The notes: generated from the letters alone by a model not told the origin. A DNA stretch of 64,000 nucleotides from Thalassomonas sp. RHCl1 (GCF_947387555.1 NZ_CANDNZ010000001.1:62001-126000), one strand, 5' to 3'. Shown: positions 16,008 through 25,887, counted from the stretch's first letter. Numbers and translations are program-made.

Positions 16008-18374
16008 ATGATAGGGGCTCTGAATCAAAAACTGATCAGGGATATCTGGAAGATAAAGGGACAGATGACGGCGATCATCCTGGTGATGGCGGCGGGGATT
16101 GCCGTTTATGTCATCATGTTCGGGGTGCTTGACAGCCTGCGCCTGACCCAGCAAACCTATTATGAGCGTTACCGTTTTGCCGATGTTTTTGCTTCCCTGA
16201 AACGCGCTCCCGAGGCGGTTAAACAACGCATCCAGGAAATTCCCGGGGTTTCGGTGAGCCAAAGCCGGGTCCGTTTTGGCGTGACCCTGCAGATGCCGGA
16301 TATGTTAGAGCCCGCTACCGGCATGGTACTGTCACTGCCTGACGGCAAGCAGCCGCTGCTTAACCGCCTCTATCTGCGCACCGGACGCATGCTCTATGCC
16401 AATGAAGAGGATGCCATTCTCGTTGATGAAAGTTTTTTTATCGCCCACCGTTTAGCCCTGGGGGATAAGGTCACTATGGTGGTTTATGGCCACCGCCGCA
16501 GCTTTAACATTGTTGGTGTGGTGCTCTCGCCGGAATATGTGTACAGCATAGCGCCGGGGGCCTTGATGCCGGATAATAAAAGGTTTGGCATTTTCTGGAT
16601 GGGACGGCGTGCGCTGGCAGCGGCGGTGAATATGAAAGGGGCGTTTAATGATTTGTCCCTGAGTTTAGAGCGTAACGCCAATACCGAACGGGTTAAAGAG
16701 CAGCTCGACCTGCTGTTAAAACCCTACGGCGGTTTGCTCGCCTTTGACAGGCGGGAGCAAATCTCCAATTTCTTTCTCGAAAATGAATTAAAGCAGCTGG
16801 AGGCGATGGGGCTGATGGCGCCGGTCATTTTTCTCAGCGTGGCGGCGTTTTTAATTTATGTGGTTATGTCGCGCCAGGTAACGACCCAGCGGGAGCAAAT
16901 CGGCATGCTTAAGGCGGTGGGTTATAGCGACCGGGAGATCATTTTCCATTATCTAAAAATGGTGCTGGTGATCACCGGTTGTGGTGCTGTGATAGGTTTG
17001 GCGCTCGGTGCCTGGATGGGAGTGGGCATGACCAAGATGTATGCCGAGTTTTTCCGTTTCCCCATTCTTAAATACAGCTTTTCCTTTCAGGTGATGATTT
17101 TTGCGGTATTGCTGTGCACCCTGGCAGCCATTGCCGGCACCCTGATGGCGATTCGCAGTGCGGCACGTTTGCCGCCGGCGGAGGCGATGCGCGTGCAAAG
17201 CCCGGCGGAGTTTAAACAGACCCTGTTTGAGCGGCTGGGGCTGCACCGCCATTTGTCTTTTCTTAGCCGGATCGTTTTCAGACAATTGGAGCGGCGTCCC
17301 TGGCGGGCGCTGTTTTCCGCCCTGGGTATGGCGATGGCGATGGCTATCCTGGTGTTCAGTTTTTTTATGGAAGATTCCATGAGTTACCTGATGGATGTGC
17401 AATATGAGCTGATCCAGCGGGAAGATGTTAACCTGAGTTTTGTTGAAGCCGTGCCTTACCGGGCGCTGGAAGAAATCAAGGTCATTCCCGGGGTACTGCG
17501 CATTGAGCCTTTACGCAGTCTTGCGGTGAATTTGAAGTTTAAACATTATCAAAAACGCACAGCGATCATTGGTTTAACGGCAAAACCCGAGCTGTTTAGG
17601 GTGATCAGGGAGGATTTGCAGCGTTTTGAGTTGCCGCCGGCCGGCTTGGTCATGAATGAGAAGCTGGCGCAGATCCTCCAGGTTAAAAAGGGCGATATGG
17701 TGACGGTGGAGGTGCTGGAGGAAAAACGCCAGACCCTGCATATCCCGGTAAGCGGCATCATTAAAGAGTTTATCGGCCTCGGGGTGTATATGGAGATCAG
17801 CCGGTTGAATTCCTTGCTTGATAGCCAGGAAAAAATCACCGGCGCCTCGTTAATGACCGACAATAACAACAGCATGCTCTTGTATCAAAAAATTAAAGAG
17901 ATCCCCAAGGTTGTCGGCCTGAATATTACCTCGGTGCTCAGGCGTATTTTTGAAGAGCTGATGGCGGAAAACCTGCTGAAAATGGTCAGCACCAATATGC
18001 TGTTTGCCTGTTTTATCAGTTTCGGGGTGATTTATAACACCGCCCGCATTACCTTGTCGGAAAGGGGGCGGGAGCTGGCCAGCTTGCGGGTGTTGGGGTT
18101 AACCCGGCGGGAAGTGGCCTATCTGCTCTTTGGTGAGCTTGGGGTGATCACTTTGTTTTCCCTGCCGCTGGGCATATGGATAGGGCAGGGCCTGGTGCAG
18201 GGCATGGTTTCGTCTATGGACAGTGAATTGTTTCGCATTCCTGTCTATCTGGAAAAGTCTACTTATGGTTATGCGGTAGCGATAGTGCTGGTGAGCACCC
18301 TGGTGTCATTTTACCTGGTATGGTATCAGCTGGATCGTCTGGATCTGGTGAGCGCACAAAAAGGGGTCGAATAA
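16008..18374 (+). CDS. FtsX-family ABC transporter permease (large, duplicated)
   Basis: This permease of about 788 residues has an N-terminal helix (about 20-43), a periplasmic domain, a first FtsX core (about 265-390; REQIGMLKAVGYSDREI), a second N-terminal-type helix (about 440), another periplasmic domain and a second FtsX core (about 660-780; RGRELASLRVLGLTRREV). It would work with the ATPase upstream and the adaptor downstream. The start is ATG 16008 or TTG 16005, with GGGGAAG just upstream. The substrate is unknown. Confidence 0.88.
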   Translation: MIGALNQKLIRDIWKIKGQMTAIILVMAAGIAVYVIMFGVLDSLRLTQQTYYERYRFADVFASLKRAPEAVKQRIQEIPGVSVSQSRVRFGVTLQMPDMLEPATGMVLSLPDGKQPLLNRLYLRTGRMLYANEEDAILVDESFFIAHRLALGDKVTMVVYGHRRSFNIVGVVLSPEYVYSIAPGALMPDNKRFGIFWMGRRALAAAVNMKGAFNDLSLSLERNANTERVKEQLDLLLKPYGGLLAFDRREQISNFFLENELKQLEAMGLMAPVIFLSVAAFLIYVVMSRQVTTQREQIGMLKAVGYSDREIIFHYLKMVLVITGCGAVIGLALGAWMGVGMTKMYAEFFRFPILKYSFSFQVMIFAVLLCTLAAIAGTLMAIRSAARLPPAEAMRVQSPAEFKQTLFERLGLHRHLSFLSRIVFRQLERRPWRALFSALGMAMAMAILVFSFFMEDSMSYLMDVQYELIQREDVNLSFVEAVPYRALEEIKVIPGVLRIEPLRSLAVNLKFKHYQKRTAIIGLTAKPELFRVIREDLQRFELPPAGLVMNEKLAQILQVKKGDMVTVEVLEEKRQTLHIPVSGIIKEFIGLGVYMEISRLNSLLDSQEKITGASLMTDNNNSMLLYQKIKEIPKVVGLNITSVLRRIFEELMAENLLKMVSTNMLFACFISFGVIYNTARITLSERGRELASLRVLGLTRREVAYLLFGELGVITLFSLPLGIWIGQGLVQGMVSSMDSELFRIPVYLEKSTYGYAVAIVLVSTLVSFYLVWYQLDRLDLVSAQKGVE

Positions 18375-18390
18375 TGGGGGAGAATAGCAG

Positions 18391-19599
18391 ATGAAAGTCA
18401 AACAGGTGAAGTATCTGATTAAACTGCTGCTGGGGCTGGTGGCGGTGGCATTATTGGTCTTTGCTTTTATTCCCGAGCCGGTGAAGGTGGATATGTTTAC
18501 TGTCGCCAAAGGTAACTTGCTGGTGACTTTAGAAGGCGAAGGTAAAACCCGTATCCATGATATTTATACCGTTTATGCCCCCATAGACGGCCGCATCACC
18601 CGGATTGAGAGCGAGCCGGGTGACAGGGTAACCGCCGCGGAAACCATTATTGCCAATATGTTCCCCGCCAATCCCCAGTTTTTGGACAAACGCCGGGAAA
18701 CCCAGGCGAAAGCGGATATTGAAGGGGCCAGGGCGGCGCTGTCACTGGCTAAGGCCAGGGTGAAACAGGCGCAGGCAGAGCTGGAATTTGAACTTTCTGA
18801 TTTTAAACGCACCGAATTGCTTTATCGCCAGCAAACGGTATCCAAAGCCCATTTAGAGCGGGCACAATTGCGCATTAAAACCCTTAAGGCAGAGCTGGAA
18901 ACCGCGCTATCCAACCAGGAAGTGATGGAGTCACGCCTGGCGGCGGCCCGCGCCATGCTGGTACAGCCGGAAGAGCAGGAAGAGGCAGGCAACGGCGGCG
19001 ATTGTCATATTTGCATTCATTCGCCGGTGGATGGCCGGGTGCTGAGGATATTGCATAAGAGCGAAAGTATTGTGGCGGTGGGGACACCGCTGGTGGAAAT
19101 AGGCAATCCGGCGGATCTGGAAGTCAGTATCGAAATGCTGTCCACCAATGCGGTGAAAGTTAAACCCGGCGACGAGGCCCTGATCAAGCGCTGGGGAGGG
19201 GAGCAAGATATCAGGGCCAGGGTACGTTTAATAGAACCTTCCGGCTTCACCAAGATTTCCGCCCTCGGTGTCGAAGAGCAAAGGGTTAATGTTATTTTAG
19301 CTTTTACCGACCCGGCGGAAAAATGGCAAAGCCTGGGAGACGCCTTCAGGGTCGAAGCCGCCATTATCATCGACAAGGCGGAAAATGTGATTTCTGTGCC
19401 TTTATCTGCCTTGTTCAGGCAAGAGGAGCAGTGGTCGGTTTTTAAAGTGGAGGATGGTTATGTGGTGTTGCAGCAGGTGGAGGTCGGCAGGCGCAATGAC
19501 AGGTTTGCGGAAATTACTTCCGGCTTGCAAGCGGGTGAGCAAGTGATCAGCTATCCGGGCAATAAAGTGTCTGCCGGTGTGCGGGTTGAAAAAAGGTAG
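18391..19599 (+). CDS. HlyD-family periplasmic adaptor
   Basis: This 402-residue adaptor has one N-terminal membrane helix (about 10-28), lipoyl halves around a long coiled coil (about 90-195) and beta domains to the C-terminus (EVGRRNDRFAEITSGLQAGE). It follows the permease gene by 16 bases with GGGGGAG before the ATG. An unusual DCHIC segment just before the second lipoyl half (about 209-213) gives two close cysteines in the periplasm. It would complete the export module; no outer membrane channel gene is adjacent. Confidence 0.88.
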   Translation: MKVKQVKYLIKLLLGLVAVALLVFAFIPEPVKVDMFTVAKGNLLVTLEGEGKTRIHDIYTVYAPIDGRITRIESEPGDRVTAAETIIANMFPANPQFLDKRRETQAKADIEGARAALSLAKARVKQAQAELEFELSDFKRTELLYRQQTVSKAHLERAQLRIKTLKAELETALSNQEVMESRLAAARAMLVQPEEQEEAGNGGDCHICIHSPVDGRVLRILHKSESIVAVGTPLVEIGNPADLEVSIEMLSTNAVKVKPGDEALIKRWGGEQDIRARVRLIEPSGFTKISALGVEEQRVNVILAFTDPAEKWQSLGDAFRVEAAIIIDKAENVISVPLSALFRQEEQWSVFKVEDGYVVLQQVEVGRRNDRFAEITSGLQAGEQVISYPGNKVSAGVRVEKR

Positions 19600-19776
19600 C
19601 CGGATTGAACGTTTTTTAGCTAGTCGTTAACAAAAATAGGCGGTTTTATCGCAAAAAACGTTACGCTGGCGCAATAAAAAGCAGTTAATTACGCTACAGG
19701 GCACATTTTCATTGCGCTTGAAGAATTTCTTATCTAGTATGCCTTATCAATAATAAACAAATGAGAAGTTAATACC

Positions 19777-20052
19777 ATGAACAAAAGTGAATTAGTAGAA
19801 AAAATGGCCGAAGGCGCTGATATCTCCAAAGCCGCTGCTGGACGTGCGTTAGACAGCTTTATAGGCGCCGTAACTGAAGAGTTAAAAAATGGCGGTGACG
19901 TAGCGCTTGTTGGTTTCGGTACTTTTAAAGTAACTGACCGTGCCGCCCGTACTGGCCGTAACCCGCAAACTGGCGCAGAAATTCAAATCGCTGCTGCTAA
20001 AATGCCTGGCTTCAAAGCTGGTAAAGGTTTAAAAGACACAGTAAACGCATAA
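19777..20052 (+). CDS. hup: HU family DNA-binding protein
   Basis: This 91-residue nucleoid protein binds and bends DNA without strong sequence preference. It matches the HU fold throughout: [28 protein letters not shown] and the beta-arm [18 protein letters not shown] with its conserved Pro. It is a single gene, followed by a strong terminator. It looks like the HU-alpha side of the family, but alpha and beta cannot be separated with certainty by eye. Confidence 0.95.
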   Translation: MNKSELVEKMAEGADISKAAAGRALDSFIGAVTEELKNGGDVALVGFGTFKVTDRAARTGRNPQTGAEIQIAAAKMPGFKAGKGLKDTVNA

Positions 20053-20073
20053 GCTGTCAGCTTAAAGTTTCAG

Positions 20074-20103
20074 AAAAAAACCAGCTCAATGCTGGTTTTT
20101 TTA
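20074..20103 (+). terminator. Rho-independent terminator of the HU gene
   Basis: The stem AACCAGC/GCTGGTT with loop TCAAT is flanked by an A-run and a run of seven T's, 20 bases after the HU stop codon. Confidence 0.92.
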
Positions 20104-20586
20104 TAGCTATAGCAATATCCCTTATCAGGTTTATCTGTTGCAAGGGGTAGGACTATTGCCCAAAGGCATAATAGCCTTATCAAATGCCGGTAATTTTTAC
20201 CGGCATTTCTTTACCGGCAGTAAAGTGCTGATGGTTAACCGCACCTGCGGGTTACACATTGGCAAGTTTGCGCATCGATAGTGTTACAGAAGTTCGAGTA
20301 ATCGTCACCTCGTCCGGCACCGCCCCCCGCAACTTGAGGGGTCATCTCTGCCGGCATGCCTTTATCATTTTTCGATAGGTTTTTAAGTTTATTTTTATTC
20401 AATTTAAGTTTCATTTATACGTCCATATTTAAGATGAGGGTTTTGTGCTGATTAGACAGCAGTTAACTAAGTTAATGGTTATCGAGTGTAAGTCAACGAA
20501 AAATAAGGGGTATTATTACATGAGACTTATCAGTGAATCGTAGTTTTGAGCGCTTGAGAAATTGAAAGTTGATGAATAAACAGCCC
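20104..20586. other. Gene-poor region after HU
   Basis: Apart from the hairpins at 20182-20225, no gene, RNA family or repeat was recognised here. A C-run/G-run pair (CCCC...GGGG at about 20325-20342) could form a further stem. Confidence 0.4.
20182..20225. repeat. Two adjacent hairpins in the HU/peptidase gap
   Basis: A perfect 12-bp stem, AAATGCCGGTAA with TTACCGGCATTT around a 3-base loop (20182-20208), is followed directly by CTTTAC/GTAAAG with a CGGCA loop (20209-20225). Both share the ACCGGCA word. It could be a REP-like extragenic element or a second terminator; only genome-wide copy number would tell. Confidence 0.6.
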
Positions 20587-20641
20587 CAGAGCTTGCCAAT
20601 ACTGTTCACGCTTAAGTGAAGAATATTGGCGCAAAGCTCTG
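20587..20641 (-). repeat. Long imperfect inverted repeat after the M28 peptidase gene
   Basis: The arms CAGAGCTT-GCCAATA-(cTg)-TTCAC (20587-20609) and GTGAA-TATTGGC-(gca)-AAGCTCTG (20616-20641) pair over about 20 bases with small bulges. It lies 30 bases beyond the peptidase stop codon on the minus strand and is followed there by TGTTTATT, so it may be a terminator or a 3'-end stabilising structure. Confidence 0.6.
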
Positions 20642-20671
20642 TTCTATTCAGGTGCGGATCATTTAACAGGC

Positions 20672-22078
20672 TTACTGGTAACCGCCAAAGGATCCGGCAG
20701 GGCCGGGAAAAACCACCGGGCTTTCAAAGCCCTCTTTGGAGACACTGCTGACACCAAAGAAATAGTTATCAATGACGATGTTCTTCAATTCAAATTCAGT
20801 CACATCACCGACATATTGGCTACGGGTCCAGGTAGGCTCAGTGGTTAAACGCCAATAAAGTCGATAGCCGGCCAAGTTTTCCGCCATTTTACCCTGCGGC
20901 CGCTGCCAGCTCAGTGTGGTTGAGGCTTTTACCGCACCGCTAATTTCCACTTCAGCCGGCGGTGGCGGCGCCCAGGCCATAGCAGCCAGGGTGACGGCAT
21001 TTAAAGAGGTTAGCTTGGCGTTATAAGGGAAGTTGACTCCGGAAAGCACATCACCGAATTGACGGCCGTTCTCGTTGCGTAAGTTTTGATGTTGGCGATC
21101 ATAATGTTCATTGGTTTCCATGATCCGTACCCCGGGAAACCCCACCTCATTAAACGGCCGGTGGTGACCGCCGCGGCCAAAGCGATCGAGCCGATAAACC
21201 ATCATCACATCAAGATTGGGGATGTAATTATCGGCAATTTTGTCAATATAGCGGGCGACATTGCGGGAGGGGGAGTCGACTTCACCGCCGGTGAAACGAC
21301 GTTTACGTGCTTCTTCAGCGGTTTCAACAAAGCGGGTGCCTTCTGAAAAGACCCGTGCCGTGGCATTATTGGTGACGCCATTGATACCGGAAATGTTGCC
21401 TATCATGTCGTTATTAATGACCGCTTCGACACGCCAGCCTTCTTTTTTCGCTATGCCGGCCATGATTTTGCCGCCAAACAAACCCTGCTCTTCTCCCGAT
21501 AAGGCAGCATAAACAATAGTGCCGGCAAATTTATGCTGGGAAAGTACCCGGGCTGCTTCAAGTACACCGGCGATGCCTGAAGCATTATCATTGGCGCCGG
21601 GGGAGTCACTGGCGGCATCTAAGGGAGCGGTGACCCGTGAATCTATATCGCCGGTCATGATGATATAACGGTTAGGATCTAAAGTGCCCCGTTGGATAGC
21701 AACAATATTAACCACTTCCGTTGGCTCGGGAATACGCTTTTCACCGGAAAACGTTTGTTTTTGTTCAATCACATCTAAACAACCGCCGCATAAAGCCGAA
21801 ATTTGTTCAAATTCGCTTTTTATCCAGCGCCTGGCTGCGCCGATCCCCCGGGTATCTGATTGTGTTTCTGACAAGGTATGCCGGGTGCCAAAAGACACGA
21901 GTTTAGTCACCGTTCTCTTCACCTGCTCGGCACTCACTTCTGCCTGGATTGTTCTCAATATGGGGTGCTCTGTCGGCGGTACCCGGGGCAAATCTTTTGC
22001 TGCCATTACGCTTTGGGGTAATAAAAGTGCGGAGATGGCCAGTGTGATAACGCCGGGTCGAAAGGCTTTTAACATCAT
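20672..22078 (-). CDS. Secreted M28-family zinc metallopeptidase
   Basis: This 468-residue exported aminopeptidase-like enzyme has a signal peptide at 1-26 (ends VMA). The M28 zinc ligands and catalytic residues are visible: TGDIDSR region, GANDNASG, ALSGEEQGLFG (catalytic Glu pair), NNDMIGN and the late His in GRGGHHRPFNE. The last 95 residues look like a fibronectin type III-like domain (TTLSWQRP; GYRLYWRL). It would degrade peptides outside the cytoplasm. It is a single gene. Confidence 0.88.
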   Translation of the reverse strand: MMLKAFRPGVITLAISALLLPQSVMAAKDLPRVPPTEHPILRTIQAEVSAEQVKRTVTKLVSFGTRHTLSETQSDTRGIGAARRWIKSEFEQISALCGGCLDVIEQKQTFSGEKRIPEPTEVVNIVAIQRGTLDPNRYIIMTGDIDSRVTAPLDAASDSPGANDNASGIAGVLEAARVLSQHKFAGTIVYAALSGEEQGLFGGKIMAGIAKKEGWRVEAVINNDMIGNISGINGVTNNATARVFSEGTRFVETAEEARKRRFTGGEVDSPSRNVARYIDKIADNYIPNLDVMMVYRLDRFGRGGHHRPFNEVGFPGVRIMETNEHYDRQHQNLRNENGRQFGDVLSGVNFPYNAKLTSLNAVTLAAMAWAPPPPAEVEISGAVKASTTLSWQRPQGKMAENLAGYRLYWRLTTEPTWTRSQYVGDVTEFELKNIVIDNYFFGVSSVSKEGFESPVVFPGPAGSFGGYQ

Positions 22079-22260
22079 AAGGTTCCGTAATCATTTAACG
22101 ATTGACTGAGATTAGCACAAGCGAGTGATAACTGACCATAAATGTCTTAACTGCCATCGTCTCTCTTATTGGTGCAGGGAAATATAATGATGTCGGGATG
22201 AGCTTGATGGGGGGCTAACAGGGAGCTTAGCATTGTTTGCCTATCACCAAGGAGCCATTC

Positions 22261-22312
22261 AGGTTATTTTGAGCTTTAAGCCGTATTATCTACAGTTTAA
22301 AACTCAAAACCT
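22261..22312 (-). repeat. Imperfect hairpin downstream of katG
   Basis: AGGTTaTTTTGAG pairs with CTCAAAACCT, extended by TTTAA/TTTAA-like bases, about 30-80 bases past the katG stop codon. There is no clear T-run. It is a possible 3'-end structure. Confidence 0.35.
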
Positions 22313-22341
22313 TAGTAGCTCCCGGTGAAACTTATTGCTGC

Positions 22342-24561
22342 TTATTTCAAGTCAAAGCGATCTAACTGCATGACTTTGACCCAGGCGGCAACAAAGTCAT
22401 TTACAAACTTCTTGCCGGCATCATCTGAAGCATAGACTTCGGTAATCGATCTTAATTCAGAATTAGAGCCAAAAATGAGATCGACGGGGGTCGCTTGCCA
22501 TTTTAATTTGCCTGAGGCGCGGTCATGACCTTGATAAATGCCGGTATTACCTTTGGCTTTAGTCCATGTTGTAGACATGTCTAACAGGTTGACAAAGAAG
22601 TCATTGGTTAATGTGCCCGGCTGGTCGGTAAAAACACCTAAAGCGGAGCCGTCGTAATTGGCATTTAATGCGCGCATGCCGCCAACGAGTACCGTCATTT
22701 CAGGGACGTTCAAACCCAATAAGTTGGCTTTGTCGATGAGCATTTCTGCCGGTGACATATAGCTTGTTTTGCTGTAATAGTTGCGGAAACCGTCTGCTGT
22801 TGGCTGTAAATAATTGAATGATTCAATATCTGTTTGTGCTTGTGAGGCATCGGTACGCCCTGGCTTAAAGGGGACTTCAAGGTTGTGGCCTGCCTGCTTT
22901 GCCGCGCTTTCAATGGCGGCAGCACCGCCCAGGACAATTAAATCTGCCAGTGATACTTGCTTGTTAGCAGATTTGCGGTTGTATTTCGCCTGGATTGACT
23001 CAAGCTTTGGCAGTACTTTGTTTAGTTCAGCGGGGTTATTGACTTGCCAGCTTTTTTGCGGCTCAAGCCTGATGCGGGCGCCGTTAACACCGCCGCGCAT
23101 ATCGGTGACTCGATGGCTGGCAGCAGCAGCCCAGGCGGTTCTGATTAATTCAGCGTTGGTTAAGCCGGAATCAAGCAGTTGTTTTTTCAGTTTGGCGATA
23201 TCTTTTGCGTTAATGAGCTGGTGTTTAACGCCGGGAAGCGGATCTTGCCATAACAGCACTTCACTTGGCACTTCTGCGCCAACATATCTTGCCCGGGGGC
23301 CCATATCGCGGTGAGTTAACTTGAACCAGGCCTTGGCAAAAGCGCGATCAAACTCGCTGGGATCTTTTTGAAAGCGCTCGACGATTTTTCTAAAGCCCGG
23401 ATCTTCTTTTAATGCCAGGTCGGTGGTGAGCATGATAGGGGCATGACGTTTATTGGCTATATGTGCATCCGGTACCAGGTTTGCTGCTGCTTTATCGTCA
23501 GGAATCCACTGAATGGCACCGGCAGGGCTTTTACTTTGTACCCAGTTAAAGTTCATCAGGTTGTCTAAAAAGTTGGATGACCACTGGGTCGGGGTTATGG
23601 TCCAGGCACCCTCTAAACCACTGGTTGAGGTATCTGCGCCTTTACCTGTGCCACACTTGTTTTTCCACCCTAAACCTTGTGCTTCAACCTCTGCGGCGGC
23701 AGGTTCCACGCCGACACATTTATCCGGTTTTTTCGCGCCATGGGCCTTACCTAGAGTATGACCGCCGGCGATCAGGGCGACAATTTCTTCATCATTCATG
23801 GCCATGCGGCCAAACGACATTCTGATGTCTTTAGCCGCCAACAATGGGTCGGGGTTGCCGTGGGGTCCTACCGGATTAACATAAATTAAGCCCATTTCGA
23901 CTGCCGCAAGCGGGCCTTTGAGTTTGCCTTTTTTGTCTCTGCGTTTGTCATCCAGAAAGGCGGTTTCCGGACCCCAGTACACTAAATCAGGCTCCCAGTC
24001 GTCGCTTCGGCCGCCGGCAAAACCAAAGGTTTTAAAACCCATGGATTCAAGGGCAACATTGCCGGAAAGCACCATTAAATCTGCCCAGGAAAGTTTGCGG
24101 CCGTATTTTTGTTTGACCGGCCATAGTAGCCGCCGTGCCTTGTCCAGGTTGGCATTGTCGGGCCAGCTGTTCAGCGGATCGAAGCGTTGCTGGCCGCCGG
24201 CAGCACCGCCGCGGCCGTCATGGACACGGTAAACCCCTGCGCTGTGCCAGGCCATGCGGATCATTAACGGGCCGTAATGTCCCCAGTCTGCGGGCCACCA
24301 GTCTTTAGAATCGGTGAGGGTCGTCTGAATGTCTTTTTTAAGCTGTTTTAAATCAAGGGTTGCAAATGCTTTGGCATAATTGAACTGTGCGCCGTAAGGG
24401 TTGGACTCTTCGCTGTGTTGCCTGAGCGGACTCAGGTTGAGTTGTTCCGGCCACCAAAATTGGTTGGTTTTTGCTTCACCACTTGCCAGCGCTGTAGTCG
24501 ACAGCGCCAGAGAAGATAAAGCAACTGATATCGCTACTATAGGGAGTGTGCTTTTTAACAT
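22342..24561 (-). CDS. katG: Catalase-peroxidase KatG with signal peptide (periplasmic form)
   Basis: This 739-residue bifunctional haem enzyme destroys hydrogen peroxide. The distal site is [18 protein letters not shown] (Arg, Trp, His) and the proximal His is in [13 protein letters not shown]. The Met-Tyr-Trp cofactor residues are present ([20 protein letters not shown]). A C-terminal pseudo-catalase half follows, as usual. Residues 1-26 form a signal peptide ([16 protein letters not shown]), unlike cytoplasmic E. coli KatG but like exported KatP-type enzymes. It is divergent from oxyR, so OxyR induction by peroxide is likely. Confidence 0.95.
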   Translation of the reverse strand: MLKSTLPIVAISVALSSLALSTTALASGEAKTNQFWWPEQLNLSPLRQHSEESNPYGAQFNYAKAFATLDLKQLKKDIQTTLTDSKDWWPADWGHYGPLMIRMAWHSAGVYRVHDGRGGAAGGQQRFDPLNSWPDNANLDKARRLLWPVKQKYGRKLSWADLMVLSGNVALESMGFKTFGFAGGRSDDWEPDLVYWGPETAFLDDKRRDKKGKLKGPLAAVEMGLIYVNPVGPHGNPDPLLAAKDIRMSFGRMAMNDEEIVALIAGGHTLGKAHGAKKPDKCVGVEPAAAEVEAQGLGWKNKCGTGKGADTSTSGLEGAWTITPTQWSSNFLDNLMNFNWVQSKSPAGAIQWIPDDKAAANLVPDAHIANKRHAPIMLTTDLALKEDPGFRKIVERFQKDPSEFDRAFAKAWFKLTHRDMGPRARYVGAEVPSEVLLWQDPLPGVKHQLINAKDIAKLKKQLLDSGLTNAELIRTAWAAAASHRVTDMRGGVNGARIRLEPQKSWQVNNPAELNKVLPKLESIQAKYNRKSANKQVSLADLIVLGGAAAIESAAKQAGHNLEVPFKPGRTDASQAQTDIESFNYLQPTADGFRNYYSKTSYMSPAEMLIDKANLLGLNVPEMTVLVGGMRALNANYDGSALGVFTDQPGTLTNDFFVNLLDMSTTWTKAKGNTGIYQGHDRASGKLKWQATPVDLIFGSNSELRSITEVYASDDAGKKFVNDFVAAWVKVMQLDRFDLK

Positions 24562-24833
24562 TGTAATGCCTCTTTCTTATCATAAGTTTGTCAATAAATC
24601 CCTTTAAGTAGGAAGAGAGTAGAATAGAAAAGGCTTGTTGAATAATTGATTGAACTGAAGATAATGTTTGATATTTTTAATTATAAAATGTTGCTGCTTT
24701 TAATAGAAAATACAAACTGTTATCAGGCTTTTGTCAGCGATGAACTGTGTTGTCAGGTTATATTGCCGTGATAAGCTATAGTCAAACTGATTAAAAAAAG
24801 CTTTATGTTCAATAAAAACTATCATCGGTAAAT
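24562..24833. promoter_or_regulatory. katG-oxyR divergent promoter region
   Basis: This 272-bp AT-rich spacer sits between two divergent peroxide-response genes and must hold both promoters. Fragments resembling OxyR half-sites (CTATAG at 24776, CTATC near 24819) are visible, but the four-part spacing of the OxyR consensus was not found, so no site is assigned. Confidence 0.45.
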
Positions 24834-25748
24834 ATGATTTCATTAAAACAACTCCATTATGCACTGGCAATAGAGAAGACATTGCATTTTAAAAAAGCTG
24901 CTGAAGCTTGTAATGTCTCGCAATCGACTTTAAGTATTGCCATCAATGAGCTTGAGAAGCATTTGGGGGTCACCATCTTTGAGCGGAATAACAAACAGGT
25001 GCTGATCACGGATAACGGCCGGTTGATCCTCAATAAAGCGAAAAAAATCAAACTGGAATTAGACGAACTTTTACAAGTCTCACAAATAAATAAGCAGCCT
25101 TTTTCTAGCCCGATGACGATAGGTGTGATCCCGACTATCGGCCCTTACCTGCTGCCAAAAGTGTTGCCTGAGATGCGAAGAAAATACCCGGATATCAGGT
25201 TGAAAATCGTTGAAGAACAATCTCATGTACTGGTAGATAAGGTGAGAAGCGGTGACATAGATGCGGCAGTGCTGGCCTTGCCTTTTCCCATTGAAGGGCT
25301 GATGCGTTTTGATTTTTGGCAGGAAGACTTTTACTGGGTGAGTCATAAAGATGAGTGCCCGAGCCAAATGCAGGAAATCACCAGTGAAGAGCTGGAAGTG
25401 GAAAAGCTGATGCTGCTTCGGGAGGGACATTGCTTAAAAGACCATGCCTTGGCCGCCTGCAGTTTGCAGAGCCAGCAACAGAACGCGGATTTTGATTCTT
25501 CAAGCTTGCATACTTTAGTACAGATGGTTGCCGGGAAACTTGGCAGCACCCTGGTGCCGCAGATGGCATTGGATCAATTGATCTATGATGAGTCGGAACT
25601 TAGGGCTGTTCATTTAAATGAACCCGGCCCGCACAGAACCATAGCTTTAGTGATCCGGCCAAATTATGTCAGGACCAATGAAATCATTTTGTTGCAGGGG
25701 ATTTTTAATGGTCAGTTAACGGAGAAGTGTGAGTTAATTAAAGGGTGA
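24834..25748 (+). CDS. oxyR: OxyR, LysR-family hydrogen peroxide sensor
   Basis: This 304-residue LysR regulator has a helix-turn-helix at about 16-40 (HFKKAAEACNVSQSTLSIAI) and an effector domain from about 90. The redox cysteines of OxyR are conserved with the right spacing, C-x8-C, in GHCLKDHALAAC. When oxidised they form the disulfide that switches the protein to activation. Its divergent neighbour katG is the obvious target. The ATG at 24834 gives the family-typical N-terminus MISLKQLHYA. Confidence 0.93.
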   Translation: MISLKQLHYALAIEKTLHFKKAAEACNVSQSTLSIAINELEKHLGVTIFERNNKQVLITDNGRLILNKAKKIKLELDELLQVSQINKQPFSSPMTIGVIPTIGPYLLPKVLPEMRRKYPDIRLKIVEEQSHVLVDKVRSGDIDAAVLALPFPIEGLMRFDFWQEDFYWVSHKDECPSQMQEITSEELEVEKLMLLREGHCLKDHALAACSLQSQQQNADFDSSSLHTLVQMVAGKLGSTLVPQMALDQLIYDESELRAVHLNEPGPHRTIALVIRPNYVRTNEIILLQGIFNGQLTEKCELIKG

Positions 25749-25810
25749 TGTTGCAATGGGGTGATCCCCCGGAAATATTGCCATTGAGCTCTGGCTGAGA
25801 ACCTGGAAAA

Positions 25811-25887
25811 TGGTGGCCCCTCCCTGACTTGAACAGGGGACCTGCCGATTATGAGTCGGATGCTCTAACCAACTGAGCTAAGGGGCC
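25811..25887 (-). tRNA. tRNA-Ile2 (anticodon CAT, lysidine type)
   Basis: On the minus strand a 77-base cloverleaf is read with an encoded CCA end. The acceptor stem is GGCCCC/GGGGCC, the D-loop AGCTCAGTTGGTTAGAGC, the anticodon loop CTCATAA and the T-loop TTCAAGT. The CAT anticodon could mean Met, but the GGCCCC acceptor stem with C4-G69 and C5-G68 matches tRNA-Ile2, whose C34 is changed to lysidine by TilS to read AUA codons. Elongator tRNA-Met in E. coli starts GGCTACG. Confidence 0.85.

Noticed and set aside
20182-20641. CRISPR-like repeat array
   Set aside because: The hairpins are not regularly spaced direct repeats and there are no spacers or cas genes.
22814-23314. 166-codon open frame opposite katG
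   Set aside because: It lies entirely antisense to a conserved KatG region; open antisense frames are common in GC-rich third positions, and the protein looks like no family.
24562-24833. A defined OxyR operator
   Set aside because: Only isolated half-site fragments were seen, without the four-element spacing, so no coordinates were assigned.
25811-25887. Reading the CAT-anticodon tRNA as tRNA-Met
   Set aside because: The GGCCCC/GGGGCC acceptor stem and overall sequence fit tRNA-Ile2 with TilS identity pairs better than initiator or elongator tRNA-Met.
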